NCBI GenBank assembly: GCA_963995505.1
Contig: OZ023187.1
Span: forward strand, 10,565,176 to 10,629,175
Length of the DNA: 64,000 nucleotides
Direction of reading: 5' to 3'
From: Hypericum androsaemum
Lineage: Eukaryota > Streptophyta > Magnoliopsida > Malpighiales > Hypericaceae
The notes below the pieces were generated by a model, which was given only the letters and a program-made list of their open reading frames with translations, was not told the DNA's origin and searched no databases. Below, in pieces: positions 37,201 to 49,694 of the stretch (positions are counted from its first letter, which is position 1; each line of letters starts with the position of its first letter). Position numbers and translations under genes: made by a program.

Positions 37201-38600
37201 GATAAGGCATGAAAAGGGAAGGAAGGGCAAGAAAAGGATAGAAAAGGAAAGATGAGGTAAGAAAAAGCAAGATAAGATAAGAAAAGGGAAGAAAAGGAAA
37301 GGAAAAGGCAAGAAAAGGTAAGGAAAAGGTAAGATGAGGTAAGAAAAGGCAAGATAACGCAAGAAAAGGTAAGAAAAGGCAAGGAAAAGGCAAGAAAAGG
37401 GAAGAAAAGGAAGAAAAGATAAGATAAGGCAAGATAAGGCAAGAAAAGGCAAGAACAGGCAAGAAAAGGCAAGAAAAGGAAAGAAATGGAAAGATAAGGC
37501 AAGAAAAGACATGAAAAGGCAAAAAGGGCAAGAAAATGTAAGAAAAGGCAAGATAAGGCAAGAAAAGTTATGAAAAGGAAAGAAAAGGAAAGATAAGGCA
37601 AGATATGGCAACAAAAGGCAAGATAAGGCAAGAAAAGGCTAGGAACAGGAAAGAAAATGCAAGAAAAGGAAAGATAAAGCAAGAAAAGGCTAGGAAAAGG
37701 AAAGAAAAGATAAGAAAAGGAAAGAAAAGGCAGGAAAAGGCAAGATAACGCGAGAAAAGGAAAGGACTTGCAAGGAAAAGGCAAGATAAGGAAAGAAAAG
37801 GCATGAAAAGGCAAGGAAAAGGTAAGAAAAGGTAAGAAAATGCAAGATAAGGCAAGAAAATGAAAGAAAATGAAAGGAAAAGGAAAGAAAAAGAAATATA
37901 AGGCAAGAAAAGGCAAAAAAAGAAAAGAAAAGAAAAGGAAAGATAAGAAACGATAAGGCAAGAAAAGGCAAGATAATGTAAGAAGAGGAAAGAAAAGTCA
38001 TGGAAAAGGTAAGATAAGGCAATAAATGGCAAGGAAAATTCATGAAAAGGCATGAAAAGGAAGGAAAAGGCAAGAAAAGGTGAGATAAGGGAAGAAAATG
38101 AAAGAAAAGGCAATAAAAGGCGAGATAAGGCAAGAAAAGGCAAGAAAAGGCAAGGAAAAAGAAAGAAAAGGCAAGGAAATGGAAAGAAAATGCAAGATAA
38201 GGTGAGAAAAGTCAAGGAAAAGGCATGATAAGGAAAGAAAAGGCTTGGAAAAGGAATGAAAAGGCAAGGAAAAGGTAGGAAAAGGCAAGGAATAGGAAAG
38301 AAAAGGCAAGAAAAGGCATGGAAAAGGCATGAAAAGGCCCAAAGGCAAGAAAAGGCAAGATCAGGAAAGAAAAGGCTTGGAAAAGTAATGAAAAGGCAAG
38401 GAAAAGGCATGAAAAGGCAAGGAAAAGGAAAGGAAAAGGAAAGAAAAGCAAAAAATGGCATGGAAAAGGGATGAAAAGGCATGAAAAGGAAAGAAAAGGC
38501 AAGGAAATGGAAAGAAAAGGCATGGAAAAGTTAAGGAAAAGACAAGATAAGGAAAGAAAAGGCTTGGAAAAGGCAAGAAAATATAAGAAAAGGAAAGTTA
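16200..38600 (+). repeat. Decamer satellite organised in ~2.1 kb higher-order repeats
   Basis: The unusual box ATTGGTTCGG occurs once per unit at 18371, 20588, 22777, 24325, 26464, 28582, 30690, 32788, 34896 and 36767, and again at 38800 just past the block. Spacings are 2217, 2189, 1548, 2139, 2118, 2108, 2098, 2108, 1871 and 2033. GATCAGGCTGG accompanies it about 150-210 bases later in most units. Central units (about 26.4-34.9 kb) are almost identical. Their length differences are about 10 or 20 bases, i.e. whole decamers; for example, one ATGAAAAGGC is lacking near 32420. The 1548 bp unit lacks a segment present in its neighbours. Block borders are approximate: GGTAAGATTAGG, another once-per-unit mark, first appears near 16257. 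Long Phe/Leu-rich minus-strand frames here are not genes. Confidence 0.95.
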
Positions 38601-41600
38601 AGGGAAGATAAGGGAAGAAAAGGCAAGAAAAGGCAATAAAAGGCAAGATAAGGCAAGAAAAGGGAAGGAAAGGCAATAAAAGAAATGAAAATGAAAGATA
38701 AGGCAAGAAAATGAAATATGACATAAGATAAGGCAAGAAAAGGAAAGAAAAGGCAAGGAAAAGGCAAGATAAGGCAAGAAAATGCAAGAAAAAGAAAGAA
38801 TTGGTTCGGAAAAGACAAGAAAAGGCAAGGAAAAGGCACAAAAAGGCAAGAAACGGAATGAAAAGGCAAGAAAAGGCGAGAAAAGGTAAGAAAAGGAAAG
38901 AAAAGGCAAGAAAAGGTAAGAAAAGGCAAGAAAAGGCAAGAAAAGGAAAGAAAAGGAAAGATAATGCAAGATAAGGCAGGAAACGACAAGATCAGGCTGG
39001 AAAAGGCAAGAAAAAGGCAAGAAAAGGTAAGAAAAGGCAAGGAAAAGGCAAGAAATGGTAAGAAAAGGCAAGAAAAGGCATGGAAAAGAAATGAAAAGGC
39101 AAGTAAAGGCATGGAAAAGACATGAAAAGGCAAGAAAAGGCATGGAAAAGATGTGAAAAGGAAAAAAAAGGCAAGGAAAGGGCAAGCAAAGGAAAGAAAA
39201 GACAAGAAAAGGCATGGAAAAGGCAAGAAAAGGAAAGAAATGGCAAGAAAAGGCAAGGAAAAGGAATGAAAAGACAAGAAAATGAAAGATAAGGCAAGAA
39301 AAAGGAATGAAAAGGCAAGAAAAGGCAAGATAAGGTAATATTAGGTAAGGAAAAGGCAATATAAGGCAAGAAAAGGCATAGAAAAGACATGAAAAGGCAA
39401 GAAAAGGAAAGAAAAGGCAAGCAAAGGAAAGAAAAGACAAGAAAAGGCAAGGAAAAGGCAAGAAAAAGAAAGAAATGGCAAGAAAAGGCAAGGAAAAGGA
39501 TTGAAAAGGCAAGATAAGGCAAGATAAGGCAAGAAAAGGCAAGGAAAAGGCAAGCAAAGGAAAGAAAAGACAAAAAAAAGGTAAGAAAAGGCAAGGAAAA
39601 GGAAAGAAAAGGAGTGAAAAGGCAAGAAAAGGCAAGGAAAGGCAATAAAATTTAAAAAAAGGCAAGATAAGGCAAGAAAAGGCAAGAAAATGAAAGAAAA
39701 GAAAAGATAAGGCAAGATATGGCAAGAAAAGGCAAGATAAGGCAAGGAAAAGGAATGAGAAGGAAAGAAAGGGAAAGAAAAGGCAAGAAAAGGCATGGGA
39801 AAAACATGAAAATGCAAGAAAAGGAAAGATAAGGAAAGAAAAAGCATGAAAAGAAAAGAAATGGAAAGAAAAGGCAAGGAAAATTCAAGAAAAGGCAAGA
39901 TAAGTCAAGAAAAGGAAGGAAAAGGCAAGGAAAAGGCAAGAAATGGCAAGATAAGGAAAGAAAAGGCATGGAAAAGGCATGAAAAGGCAAGAAAAGGTAA
40001 GAAATGGCAAGAAAAGGAAAGAAAAGGCAAGATAAGGCAAGAAAGGGCAAGAAAAGGAAAGATAGGGCAAGAAAAGTTAAGAAAAGGCAAGGAAAATGCA
40101 AGCAAAGGTAAGAAAAGACTAGAGAAGGCAAGATAAGACATGAAAAGGAAAGAAAAGGAAAGAAAAGGAAAAGAAAAGGAAAGGAAAGGCAAGGTAAGGC
40201 AAGAAAAAGGAAGGAAAGTCAAGAAAAGGAAAGAAAAGGAAAGATGAGGTAAGAAAAGGAAAGATAAGTCAAGAAAAGGCAAGCAAAAGGCAAGATATGG
40301 CAAAAAAAGGCAAGAAAAGGAAAGGAAAAGGCAAGATAAGATGAAAAAGGCAAGGAAAAGGCACGAAAATGCAAAAAAAGGAAAGAAAAGGTGTGAAAAG
40401 GTAAAAAAAGGTAAGAAAATGCAAGAAAAAGCATGAAAAGGTAAGAAAAGGCAAGATAAGGCAAGAAAAGGCAAGAAAAGGAAAGAAAAGGAAAGATAAA
40501 GTAAGATAAGGCAAGAAACGACAAGATCAGGCTGGAAAAGGAAAGGAAAGGAAAGGAATGGCAAGGAAAAGGAATGGATAGGCAAGATAAGGCAAGATAA
40601 GGTAAGATAAGGCAGGAAAAGGAAAGAAAAGGCAAGGAAAGGAAATAAAAGGCAAGATATGGTAAGGAAAGGCAAGACAAGGCAAGAAAAGGAAAGGAAA
40701 GGCAATAAAAGGAAAGAAAAGGCAAGGAAAAGGTAAGATATGGTAAGAAAAGGCAAGAAAAGGCAAGGAAAAGGCAAAAAAGGAAAGAAAAGGCAAGAAA
40801 ATGCATAAAAATGGAAGAAAATGCAAGGTAAGGCAAGATAAGGCAAGAAAAGGCAAGAAAAGGTAAGAAAATGAAAAATAAAGCAAGATAAGGCAAGAAA
40901 AGACATGATTAGGCTGGAAAGGGCAAGGAATATGGGAAAAAAGGCAAGGAAAGGGCAAGAAAAGCCAAGGAAAAGGCACGAAACAGCAAGAAAAGGCAAG
41001 GAAAAGGCATGAAACAGCAAGAAAAGGCAAGAAAAAGGCAAGAAAATGAAAGAAATGGAAGAAAAGGAAAGATAAGGTAAAATAAGGTAAGATAACGAAT
41101 GAAAAGGTAAGGAAAAGGTAAGATAAGGCAAGAAAAGGCAAGATAAGGCAAGGAAAAGGCAAGAAAAGGCATGGAAAAAGGCTTGAAAAGGAAAGATAAG
41201 GCAAGAAAAGGTATGAAAAGACAAGAAAAGGAATGAAAGGGTAAGGAAAAGGCAAGATAAGGCAAGATAAGGCAAGAAATGGAAAGAAAAGGTAAGGAAA
41301 GGGCAAGAAAAGGGAAGAAAAAACAAGGAAAGCCAAGAAAAGGCAAGAAAAGGCAAGGAAAAGGCAAGAAAAGGAAAAAAAGCAACAAGAGGCAAGAAAA
41401 GACAAGAAAAGGAAAGAAAAGGAAAGAAAAAGCAAGGAAAGCCAAGAAAAGGCAAGAAAAGGAAAGAAAAGGAAAGAAAAGACAGGGAAACAAAAGGCAT
41501 GGAAAAGGCATGAAAAGGTAAGGAAAGGGTAAGAAAAGGCAAGAAAAGGAAAAAAATGGAAAGAAAAGGAAAGTGAAGGCAAGAAAAGGCAAGAAAAGGA

Positions 41601-44600
41601 AAGAAATGGCAAGAAAAGGCAAGGAAAATGAATGAAAAGGCAAGAAAAGGAAAGATAAGGCAGGAAAAGGAATGAAAAGACAAGAAAAGGCAAGATAAGG
41701 TAAGATTAGGCAAGAAAAGGAAAGAAAAGGCAAGGAAAAGGTAAGATAAGGCGTGATAAGGCAAGATAAGGCATGAAAAGGGAAGGAAGGGCAAGAAAAG
41801 GATAGAAAAGGAAAGATGAGGTAAGAAAAAGCAAGATAAGATAAGAAAAGGAACGAAAAGGCAAGGAAAAGGCAAGGAAAGGCAAGGAAAAGGCAAGGAA
41901 AGGCAAGGAAAAGTCAAGGAAAGGCAAGGAAAAGGCAAGGAAAAGGCAAGGAAAAGGCAAGGAAAGGCAAGGAAAAGGTAAGATGAGGTAAGAAAATGCA
42001 AAATAATGCAAGAAATGGTAAAAAAAAGACAAGGAAAAGGCAAGAAAAGGGAAGAAAAGATAAGATAAGGCAAGATAAGGCATGAAAAGGCAAGAAAAGG
42101 CAAGAAAAGGAAAGAAATGAAAAGAAATGGAAAGAAAAGGCAAGAAAAGGCAAGAAAAGGTTAGAAAAGGAAAGAAAAGACATGAAAAGGCAAGAAAGGG
42201 CAAGAAAAAGGAAGAAAAGGCAAGATAAGACAAGAAAAGTTCAGAAAAGGTAAGAAAACAAAAGATAAGGCAAGATATGGCAAGATAAGGCAAGATAAGG
42301 CAAGAAAAGGCAAGGAAAAGGAAAGAAAAGGCAAGAAAAGGAAAGATAAAGCAAGAAAAGATAAGAAAAAAAAACAAAAGGCAAGGAAAAGGCAGGAAAA
42401 GGCAAGATAAGGCGAGAAAAGGAAAGAAAAGGAAAGGACTTGCAAGGAAAAGGCAAGATAAGGAAAGAAAAGGCATGGAAAAGGCATGAAAAGGCAAGGA
42501 AAAGGCAAGAAAATGTAAGAAAATGCAAGATAAGGCAAGAAAATGCAAGAAAATGAAAGGAAAAGGAAAGAAAATGAAATATAAGGCAAGAAAAGGCAAA
42601 AAAAAGAAAAGAAAAGAAAAGGAAAGGAAAGATAAGGCAAGAAAATGCAAGATAATGTAAGAAGAGGAAAGAAAAGTCATGGAAAAGGTAAGATAAGGCA
42701 ATAAATGGCAAGGAAAATTCATGAAAAGGCAAGAAAAGGAAAGAAAAGGGAAGATAAGGCAAGAAAATGAAAGAAAAGGCAAGAAAAGGCGAGATAAGGC
42801 AAGAAAAGGCAAGGAAAAGGAAAGAAAAGGGCATGGAAAAGGCATGAAAAGGAAAGAAAAGGCATGAAAAGGAAAGAAAAGGCAAGATAAGGTAAGAAAA
42901 GGCAAGGAAAAGGAAAGGAAAAGGCAAGAAAAGGCATGATAAGGAAAGAAAAGGCTTGGAAAAGGAATGAAAAGGCAAGGAAAGAAATGAAAAAGTGAGG
43001 AAAAGGCAAGGAAAAGGAAAGAAAAGGCAAGAAAAGGCATGGAAAAGGCATGAAAAGGCAAGGAAAAGGCAAGAAAAGGCAAGATAAGGAACAAAAAGGC
43101 TTGGAAAAGGAATGAAAAGGCAAGGAAAAGGCATGAAAAGGCAAGGAAAAGGAATGAAAAGGCAAGGAAATGGAAAGAAAAGGCAAGGAAAAGGCAAGGA
43201 AAAGACAAAATAAGGAAAGAAAAGGCTTGGAAAAGGCATGAAAAGGCAAGAAAAGGTAAGATAAGGCAAGAAAAGGTAAGAAAAGGAAAGAAAAGGAAAG
43301 GTAAGGGAAGATAAGGGAAGAAAATTCAAGATAAGGCAATAAAAGGCAAGATAAGGCAAGAAATGGGAAGGAAAGGCAATAAAATGAAACATGACATAAG
43401 ATAAGGCAAGAAAAGGAAAGAAAAGGCAAGGAAAAGGCAAGATAAGGCAAGAAAATGCAAGAAAAAGAAAGAATTGGTTCGGAAAAGGCAAGAAAAGGCA
43501 AGGAAAAGGCACCTAAAGGCAAGAAATGGAATGTAAAGGCAAGCAATGGAAAAAAAAGGCGAGAAAAGGTAAGAAAAGGAAGAAAAGGCAAGATAAGGCA
43601 AGAAAAGGTAAGAAAAGGCAAGATAAGGCTAGAAAAGGCAAGAAAAGGAAAGATAAGGCAGGAAACGGCAAGATCAGGCTGGAAAAGGCAAGAAAAGGTA
43701 AGAAAAGGCAAGGAAAAGGCAAGAAATGGCAAGAAAAGGCAAGAAAAGGCATGGAAAAGAAATGAAAAGGCAAGTAAAGGCATGGAAAAGACATGAAAAG
43801 GCAAGAAAAGGCATGGAAAAGATGTGTAAAGGCAAAAAGAGGCAAGGAAAAGGCAAGGAAAAGGCAAGGAAAGGAAAGAAAAGACAAGAAAAGGCATGGA
43901 AAAGTCAAGAAAAGGGAAGAAATGGCAAGAAAAGGAAAGGAAAAGGAATGAAAAGACAAGAAAATGAAAGATAAGGCAAGAAAAAGGAATGAAAAGGCAA
44001 GAAAATGCAAGATATGGTAATATTAGGCAAGGAAAAGGCAATATAAGGCAAGAAAAGGCATGGAAAAGACATGAAAAGGCAAGAAAAGGAAAGAAAAGGC
44101 AAGGAAAAGGCAAGCAAAATAAAGAAAAGACAAGAAAAGGCAAGGAAAAGGTAAGAAAAAGAAAGAAATGGCAAGAAAAGGCAAGGAAAAGGAAAGAAAA
44201 GGAATGAAAAGGCAAGAAAAGGCAAGGAAAGGTAAGAAAATTTTAAAAAAGGCAAGATAAGGCAAGAAAAGGCAAGAGTAGGAAAGAAAAGAAAAGATAA
44301 GGCAAGATATGGCAAGAAAAGGCAAGATAAGTCAAGAAAAGGCAAGGAAAAGGAATGAGAAGGAAAGAAAGGGAAAGAAAAGGCAAGAAAAGGCATGGAA
44401 AAAACATGAAAATGCAAGAAAAGGAAAGATAAGGAAAGAAAAAGCATGAAAAGAAATGAAAAGGAAAGAAAAGGCAAGGAAAATTCAAGAAAAGGCAAGA
44501 TAAGTCAAGAAAAGAAAGGAAAAGGCAAGGAAAAGGCAAGGAATGGCAAGATAAGGAAAGAAAAGGCATGGAAAAGGCATGAAAAGGCAAGAAAAGGTAA

Positions 44601-47600
44601 GAAATGGCAAGAAAAGGAAAGAAAAGGCAAGATAAGGCAAGAAAGGGCAAGAAAAGGAAAGATAGGGCAAGAAAAGTTAAGAAAAGGCAAGGAAAATGCA
44701 AGCAAAGGAAAGAAAAGACTAGAAAAGGCATGGAAAAGGCAAGAAAAGGATAGAAAAGGTATGAAAAGGCAAGGAAAAGGAATGAAAAAGCAAGAAAGGG
44801 AAAGAAAAGGCAAGAAAAAGCAAGGAAAATGAATGGAATGGCAAGAAACGGCAAGATAAGGCAAGATAAGACATGAAAAGGAAAGAAAAGGAAAGAAAAG
44901 GAAAAGAAAAGGAAAGAAAAGGCAAGGTAAGGCAAGAAAAAGGAAGGCAAGTCAAGAAAAGGAAAGAAAAGGAAAGATGAGGTAAGAAAAGGCAAGATAA
45001 GGCAAGAAAAGGAAAGAAAAGGCAAGCAAAAGGCAAGATATGGCAAGAAAAGGCAAGAAAAGGAAAGGAAAAGGCAAGATAAGATGAAAAAAGGCAAGGA
45101 AAAGGCACGAAAATGCAAAAAAAGGAAAGAAAAGGGTGAAAAGGTAATAAAAGGCAAGATAAGGCAAGAAAAGGCAAGAAAAGGAAAGAAAAGGAAAGAT
45201 AAAGTAAGATAAGGCAAGAAACAACAAGATCAGGCTGGAAAAGGAAAGGAAAAGAAAGAAATGGCAAGGAAAAGGAATGGATAGGCAAGATAAGGCAAGA
45301 TAAGGTAAGATAAGGCGGGAAAAGGACAGAAAAGGCAAGGAAAGGAAAGAAAAGGCAAGAAAAGGCAAGATATGGTAAGGAAAGGCAAGATAAGGCAAGA
45401 AAAGGATAGGAAAGGCAATAAAAGGAAAGAAAAGGCAAGGAAAAGGTAAGATATGGTAAGAAAAGGAAAGAAAAGGCAAGGAAAAGGCACAAAAAGGCAA
45501 GAAAAGGAAAGAAAAGGTAAGAAAAGGCAAGAAAAAGCATAAAAATGTAAGAAAATGCAAGATAAGGCAAGATAAGGTAAGAAAAGGCAAAAAAAGGTAA
45601 GAAAAGGAAAGATGAAGCAAGATAAGGCAAGAAAAGACAAGATCAGGCTGGAAAAGGCAAGGAAAAGGCAAAAAAAGGCAAGGAAAGGGCTAGAAAAGGC
45701 AAGAAAAGGCAAGGAAAAGGCATGAAACATCAAGAAAAGGCAAGGAAAAGGCATGAAACAGCAAGAAAAAGCAAGAAAAAGGCAAGAAAATGAAATAAAT
45801 GGAAGAAAAGGAAAGATAAGGTAAAATAAGGTAAGATAACGTATGAAAAGGCAAGAAAAGGCAAGGAAAAGGTAAGAAAAGGCAAGATAAGGCAAGGAAA
45901 AGGCAAGAAAAGGCATGAAAAGGAAAGATAAGGCAAGAAAAGGTATGAAAAGACAAGAAAAGGAATTAAAGGGTAAGAAAAAGGCAAGATGAGGCAAGAT
46001 AAGACAAGAAATGGAAAGAAAAGGCAAGGAAAAGGCAAGAAAAGGGAAGAAAAAACAAGGACAAGGCAAGGAAAAGTCAAGAAAAGGCATGATAAGGAAA
46101 GAAAAGGCTTGGAAAAGGATTGAAAAGGCAAGGAAAAGGCATGAAAAGGCAAGGAAAAGGCAAGGAAAAGGCAAGGAAAAGGAAAGAAAAGGCAAGAAAA
46201 GGCATGGAAAAGCATTGAAAAGGCATGAAAAGGCAAGGAAAAGGCAAGAAAAGGCAAGATAAGGAATAAAAAGGCTTGAAAAAGGAATGAAAAGGCAAGG
46301 AAAAAGCATGAAAAGGCAAGAAAAAGGCAAGGAAAAGGCATGAAAAGAAAAAAAGGCATGGAAAAGGCATGAAAAGGAAAGAAAAGGCATGGAAATGGAA
46401 AGAAAAGGCAAGGAAAAGACAAGATAAGGAAAGAAAAGGCTTGGAAAAGGCAAGAAAAGATAAGAAAAGGTAAGATAAGGCAAGAAAAAGTAAGAAAAGT
46501 CAAGAAAAGGAAAGAAAAGGAAGGTAAGGGAAGATAAGGGAAGAAAAGGCAAGAAAAGGCAAGATAAGGCAAGATAAGGCAAAAAAAGGCAAGATAAGGC
46601 AAGAAAAGGGAAGGAAAGGCAATAAAAGGAAAGAAAATGAAAGATTAGGCAAGAAAATGAAACATGACATAAGATAAGGCAAGAAAAGGAAAGAAAAGGC
46701 AAGGAAAAGGCAAGATAAGGCAAGAAAATGCAAGAAAAAGAAAGAATTGGTTCGGAAAAGGCAAGAAAAGGCAAGGAAAAGGCACAAAAAGGCAAGAAAA
46801 GGAATGAAAAGGCTAGAAAAGGAAAGAAAAGGCGAGAAAAGGTAAGAAAAGGAAAGAAAAGGCAAGAAAAGGTAAGAAAAGGCAAGATAAGGCAAGAAAA
46901 GGCAAGAAACGGAAAGAAAAGGAAAGATAATGCAAGATAAGGCAGGAATCGACAAGATCAGGCTAGAAAAGGCAAGGAAAAGGCAAGGAAAAGGCAAGAA
47001 AAGGTAAGAAAAGGCAAGGAAAAGGCAAGAAATGGCAAGAAAAGGCAAGAAAAGGCATGGAAAAGAAATGAAAAGGCAAGTAAAGGCATGGAAAAGACAT
47101 GAAAAGGCAAGAAAAGGCATGGAAAAGATGTGAAAAGGAAAAAAAAGGCAAGGAAAAGGCAAGCAAAGGAAAGAAAAGACAAGAAAAGGCATGGAAAAGG
47201 CAAGAAAAGGAAAGAAATGGCAAGAAAAGGCAAGAAAAAGGAATGAAAAGAATAGAAAATGAAAGATAAGCCAAGAAAAAGGAAAGAAAAGGCAAGAAAG
47301 GGCAAGATAAGGTAATATTAGGCAAGGAAAAGACAATATAAGGCAAGAAAAGGCATGGAAAAGACATGAAAAGGCAAGAAAAGGAAAGAAAAGCCATGGA
47401 AAAGGCAAGCAAAGGAAAGAAAAGACAAGAAAAGGCAAGGAAAAGGCAAGAAAAGAAAGAAATGGAATGAACAGGCAAGGAAAAGGATTGAAAAGGAAAG
47501 ATAAGGCAAGATAAGGCAAGAAAAGGCAAGGAAAAGGCAAGCAAAGGAAAGAAAACACAAAAAAAAGGTAAGAAAAGGCAAGGAAAAGGAAAGAAAAGGA

Positions 47601-48567
47601 ATGAAAAGGCAAGAAAATTTTAAAAAAGGCCAGAAAAGGCAAGAAAAGGAAAGAAAAGAAAAGATAAGGCAAGATATGGCAAGAAAAGGCAAGATAAGGC
47701 AAGAAAAGGCAAGGAAAAGGAATGAGAAGAAAAGAAAGGGAAAGAAAAGGCAAGAAAAGGAAAGAAAAGAAAAGATAAGGCAAGATATGGCAAGAAAAGG
47801 CAAGATAAGGCAAGAAAAGGCAAGATAAGGCAAGAAAAGGCAAGGAAAAGGAATGAGAAGAAAAGAAAGGGAAAGAAAAGGCAAGAAAAAGGCTTGGAAA
47901 AAACATGAAAATGCAAGAAAAGGAAAGATAAGGAAAGAAAAAGCATGAAAAGAAAAGAAAAGGAAAGAAAAGGCAAGGAAAGTTCAAGAAAAGGCAAGAT
48001 AAGTCAAGAAAAGGAAGGAAAAGGCAAGAAATGGCAAGATAAGGAAAGAAAAGGCATGGAATATGCATGAAAAGACAAGAAAAGGTAAGAAATGGCAAGA
48101 AAAGGAAAGAAAAGGCAAGATAAGGCAAGAAAAGGAAAGAAAAGGCAAGATAAGGCAAGAAAAGGAAAGAAAAGGAAAGATAAAGTAAGATAAGGCAAGA
48201 AACGATAAGATCAGGCTGGAAAAGGAAAGGAAGGGAAAGAAATGGAAAGGAAACGGAATGGATAGGCAAGATAAGGCAAGATAAGGTAAGATAAGGCAGG
48301 AAAAGGAAAGAAAAGGCAAGGAAAGGAAAGAAAAGGCAAGGAAAAGGCAAGAATAGGCAAGATATGGTAAGGAAAGGCAAGAAAAGGAAAGGAAAGGCAA
48401 TAAAAGGAAAGAAAAGGCAAGGAAAAGGCAAGAAAAGAAAAGAAAAGGCAAGAAAAAGCATAAAAATGTAAGAAAATGCAAGATAAGGCAAGATAAGGTA
48501 AGAAAAGGCAAGAAAAGGTAAGAAAAGGAAAGATAAAGCAAGATAAGGTAAGAAAAGACAAGATCAG
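38600..48567 (+). repeat. Decamer array, mosaic higher-order repeats (left of retro insertion)
   Basis: Units mix blocks seen in the 772 bp and the 2.1 kb families with new ones (GGTAATATTAGG, AATTTTAAAAAAGG, ACATGAAAATGC). The mark GGAAAAGATGTG recurs with ATGTG at 39151, 43822 and 47128, spacings 4671 and 3306. ATTGGTTCGG is at 38800, 43473 and 46746. GGAATGGATAGG is near 40570, 45275 and 48258. So the long unit is about 3.3-4.7 kb with internal gains and losses. No gene supported. Confidence 0.92.
48563..48567. repeat. Target-site duplication, left copy
   Basis: ATCAG, repeated at 49690-49694 directly after the insertion. Removing the insertion and one copy restores the box AAGATCAGGCTGG seen many times in the array. 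Confidence 0.93.
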
Positions 48568-48860
48568 TGATATGAATCTCCGCGGAAAAGATTCACAACT
48601 CGGACCGTTTGTTACTTTAGAATGGAACTGATCACAACTCACAAGAACTTACACGAACTAAGGCACGAATTTGTACCTCAACCCGCTGCAAGGGCTTCTG
48701 AACCTTGACCTAAGGACGTATCACGCCACAAGCGGGGATGGAATATCCGCTTGATAAGTGAAGGATAAATTCTAGCCAAGACGACTCACCAGCCTAAGCA
48801 AGAACAAACGAGTTTCAAACTCTCAACTAGCCAATGCTAAGTATTTCCGAATTGTGTGTC
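48568..48860 (-). repeat. Inverted terminal arm, left (R-U5)
   Basis: About 293 bases matching LTR A 3520-3811. It is the inverse of 49395-49689, with about two substitutions between the arms: GGAACTGATC versus GGAACAGATC, and GCCAATGCT versus GCCGATGCT. Confidence 0.92.
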
Positions 48861-48996
48861 TTTCTTTTTAGTCTTGCTCGTCCCCTTTCTTGATCAGCTG
48901 TTGCGCCCCCTTAGTTTGCTAGCTTCCCTCGGATTTGCTTCCTCTTTAGCTTGAGACTTCCAATTTAGCTTGCTTCCTCTTTAGCTTGCGGCTTCC

Positions 48997-49083
48997 TTTT
49001 CTTTTTTTCTTTTCTTTCCTTTTTTTTTTCTTTTTTTTTCTTTTCTTTTCTTTTCTTTTCTTTTTTTTTTCTTTCTTTTCTTG
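48997..49083. repeat. Polypyrimidine tract in insertion leader
   Basis: T-rich tract with TTTTC runs, the counterpart of 3276-3361 in element A with small length differences. The plus-strand frame across it (Phe-rich) is not a gene. Confidence 0.85.
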
Positions 49084-49224
49084 CTTCACTCGTTTGTTTT
49101 CCTCTCTTTTCTCTCAATCAGCGAAGAGAGAAAACGAACCAACAAGAACAAAAAAAAATAACAAGCAACAAAACGAACCAACAAAAACAAAAATAACAAG
49201 GATAATGAACTAAAGTAACAAGCT

Positions 49225-49238
49225 AAGCTCTGATACCA
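49225..49238 (-). other. Primer-binding site in rearranged insertion
   Basis: The minus strand reads TGGTATCAGAGCTT, two bases inside an LTR end at 49241, identical to the PBS of element A. Confidence 0.93.
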
Positions 49239-49394
49239 ACTGATATGAATCTCCGCGGAAAAGATTCACAACTCGGACCGTTTGTTACTTTAGAATGGAA
49301 CAGATCACAACTCACAAGAACTTACATCAACTAAGGCACGAATTTGTACCTCAACCCGCTGCAAGGGCTTCTGAACCTTGACCTAAGGACGTAT

Positions 49395-49689
49395 CACACA
49401 CACAATTCGGAAATACTTAGCATCGGCTAGTTGAGAGTTTGAAACTCGTTTGTTCTTGCTTAGGCTGGTGAGTCGTCTTGGCTAGAATTTATCCTTCACT
49501 TATCAAGCGGATATTCCATCCCCGCTTGTGGCGTGATACGTCCTTAGGTCAAGGTTCAGAAGCCCTTGCAGCGGGTTGAGGTACAAATTCGTGCCTTAGT
49601 TCGTGTAAGTTCTTGTGAGTTGTGATCTGTTCCATTCTAAAGTAACAAACGGTCCGAGTTGTGAATCTTTTCCGCGGAGATTCATATCA
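49395..49689 (+). repeat. Inverted terminal arm, right (R-U5)
   Basis: About 295 bases, the reverse complement of the left arm, ending CCGCGGAGATTCATATCA next to the target duplication. It begins at ACACACAATTCGG, the sequence near the inferred RNA 5' end. Confidence 0.92.
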
Positions 49690-49694
49690 ATCAG
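49690..49694. repeat. Target-site duplication, right copy
   Basis: ATCAG, followed by GCTGG of the interrupted array box. Confidence 0.93.

Larger units (their letters stand above)
48568..49689. mobile_element. Rearranged element-A-like insertion with two inverted U5 ends (1,122 bp)
   Basis: From left to right on the plus strand: R-U5 of an LTR like LTR A (48568 to ~48860, reading TGATATGAATC...GTGTGTC); leader sequence matching 3141-3519 (~48859-49240) with the PBS; part of U5 (49241 to ~49396); then R-U5 in the opposite direction (~49395-49689, ending ...GATTCATATCA). Both outer ends are thus the U5 terminus. No gag, pol or U3 is present. The insertion has a perfect 5 bp target duplication, the hallmark of LTR-retrotransposon integrase. 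It must have been mobilised by a full-length relative. Internal joins show short microhomology (for example CAC at ~49395). Confidence 0.93.
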
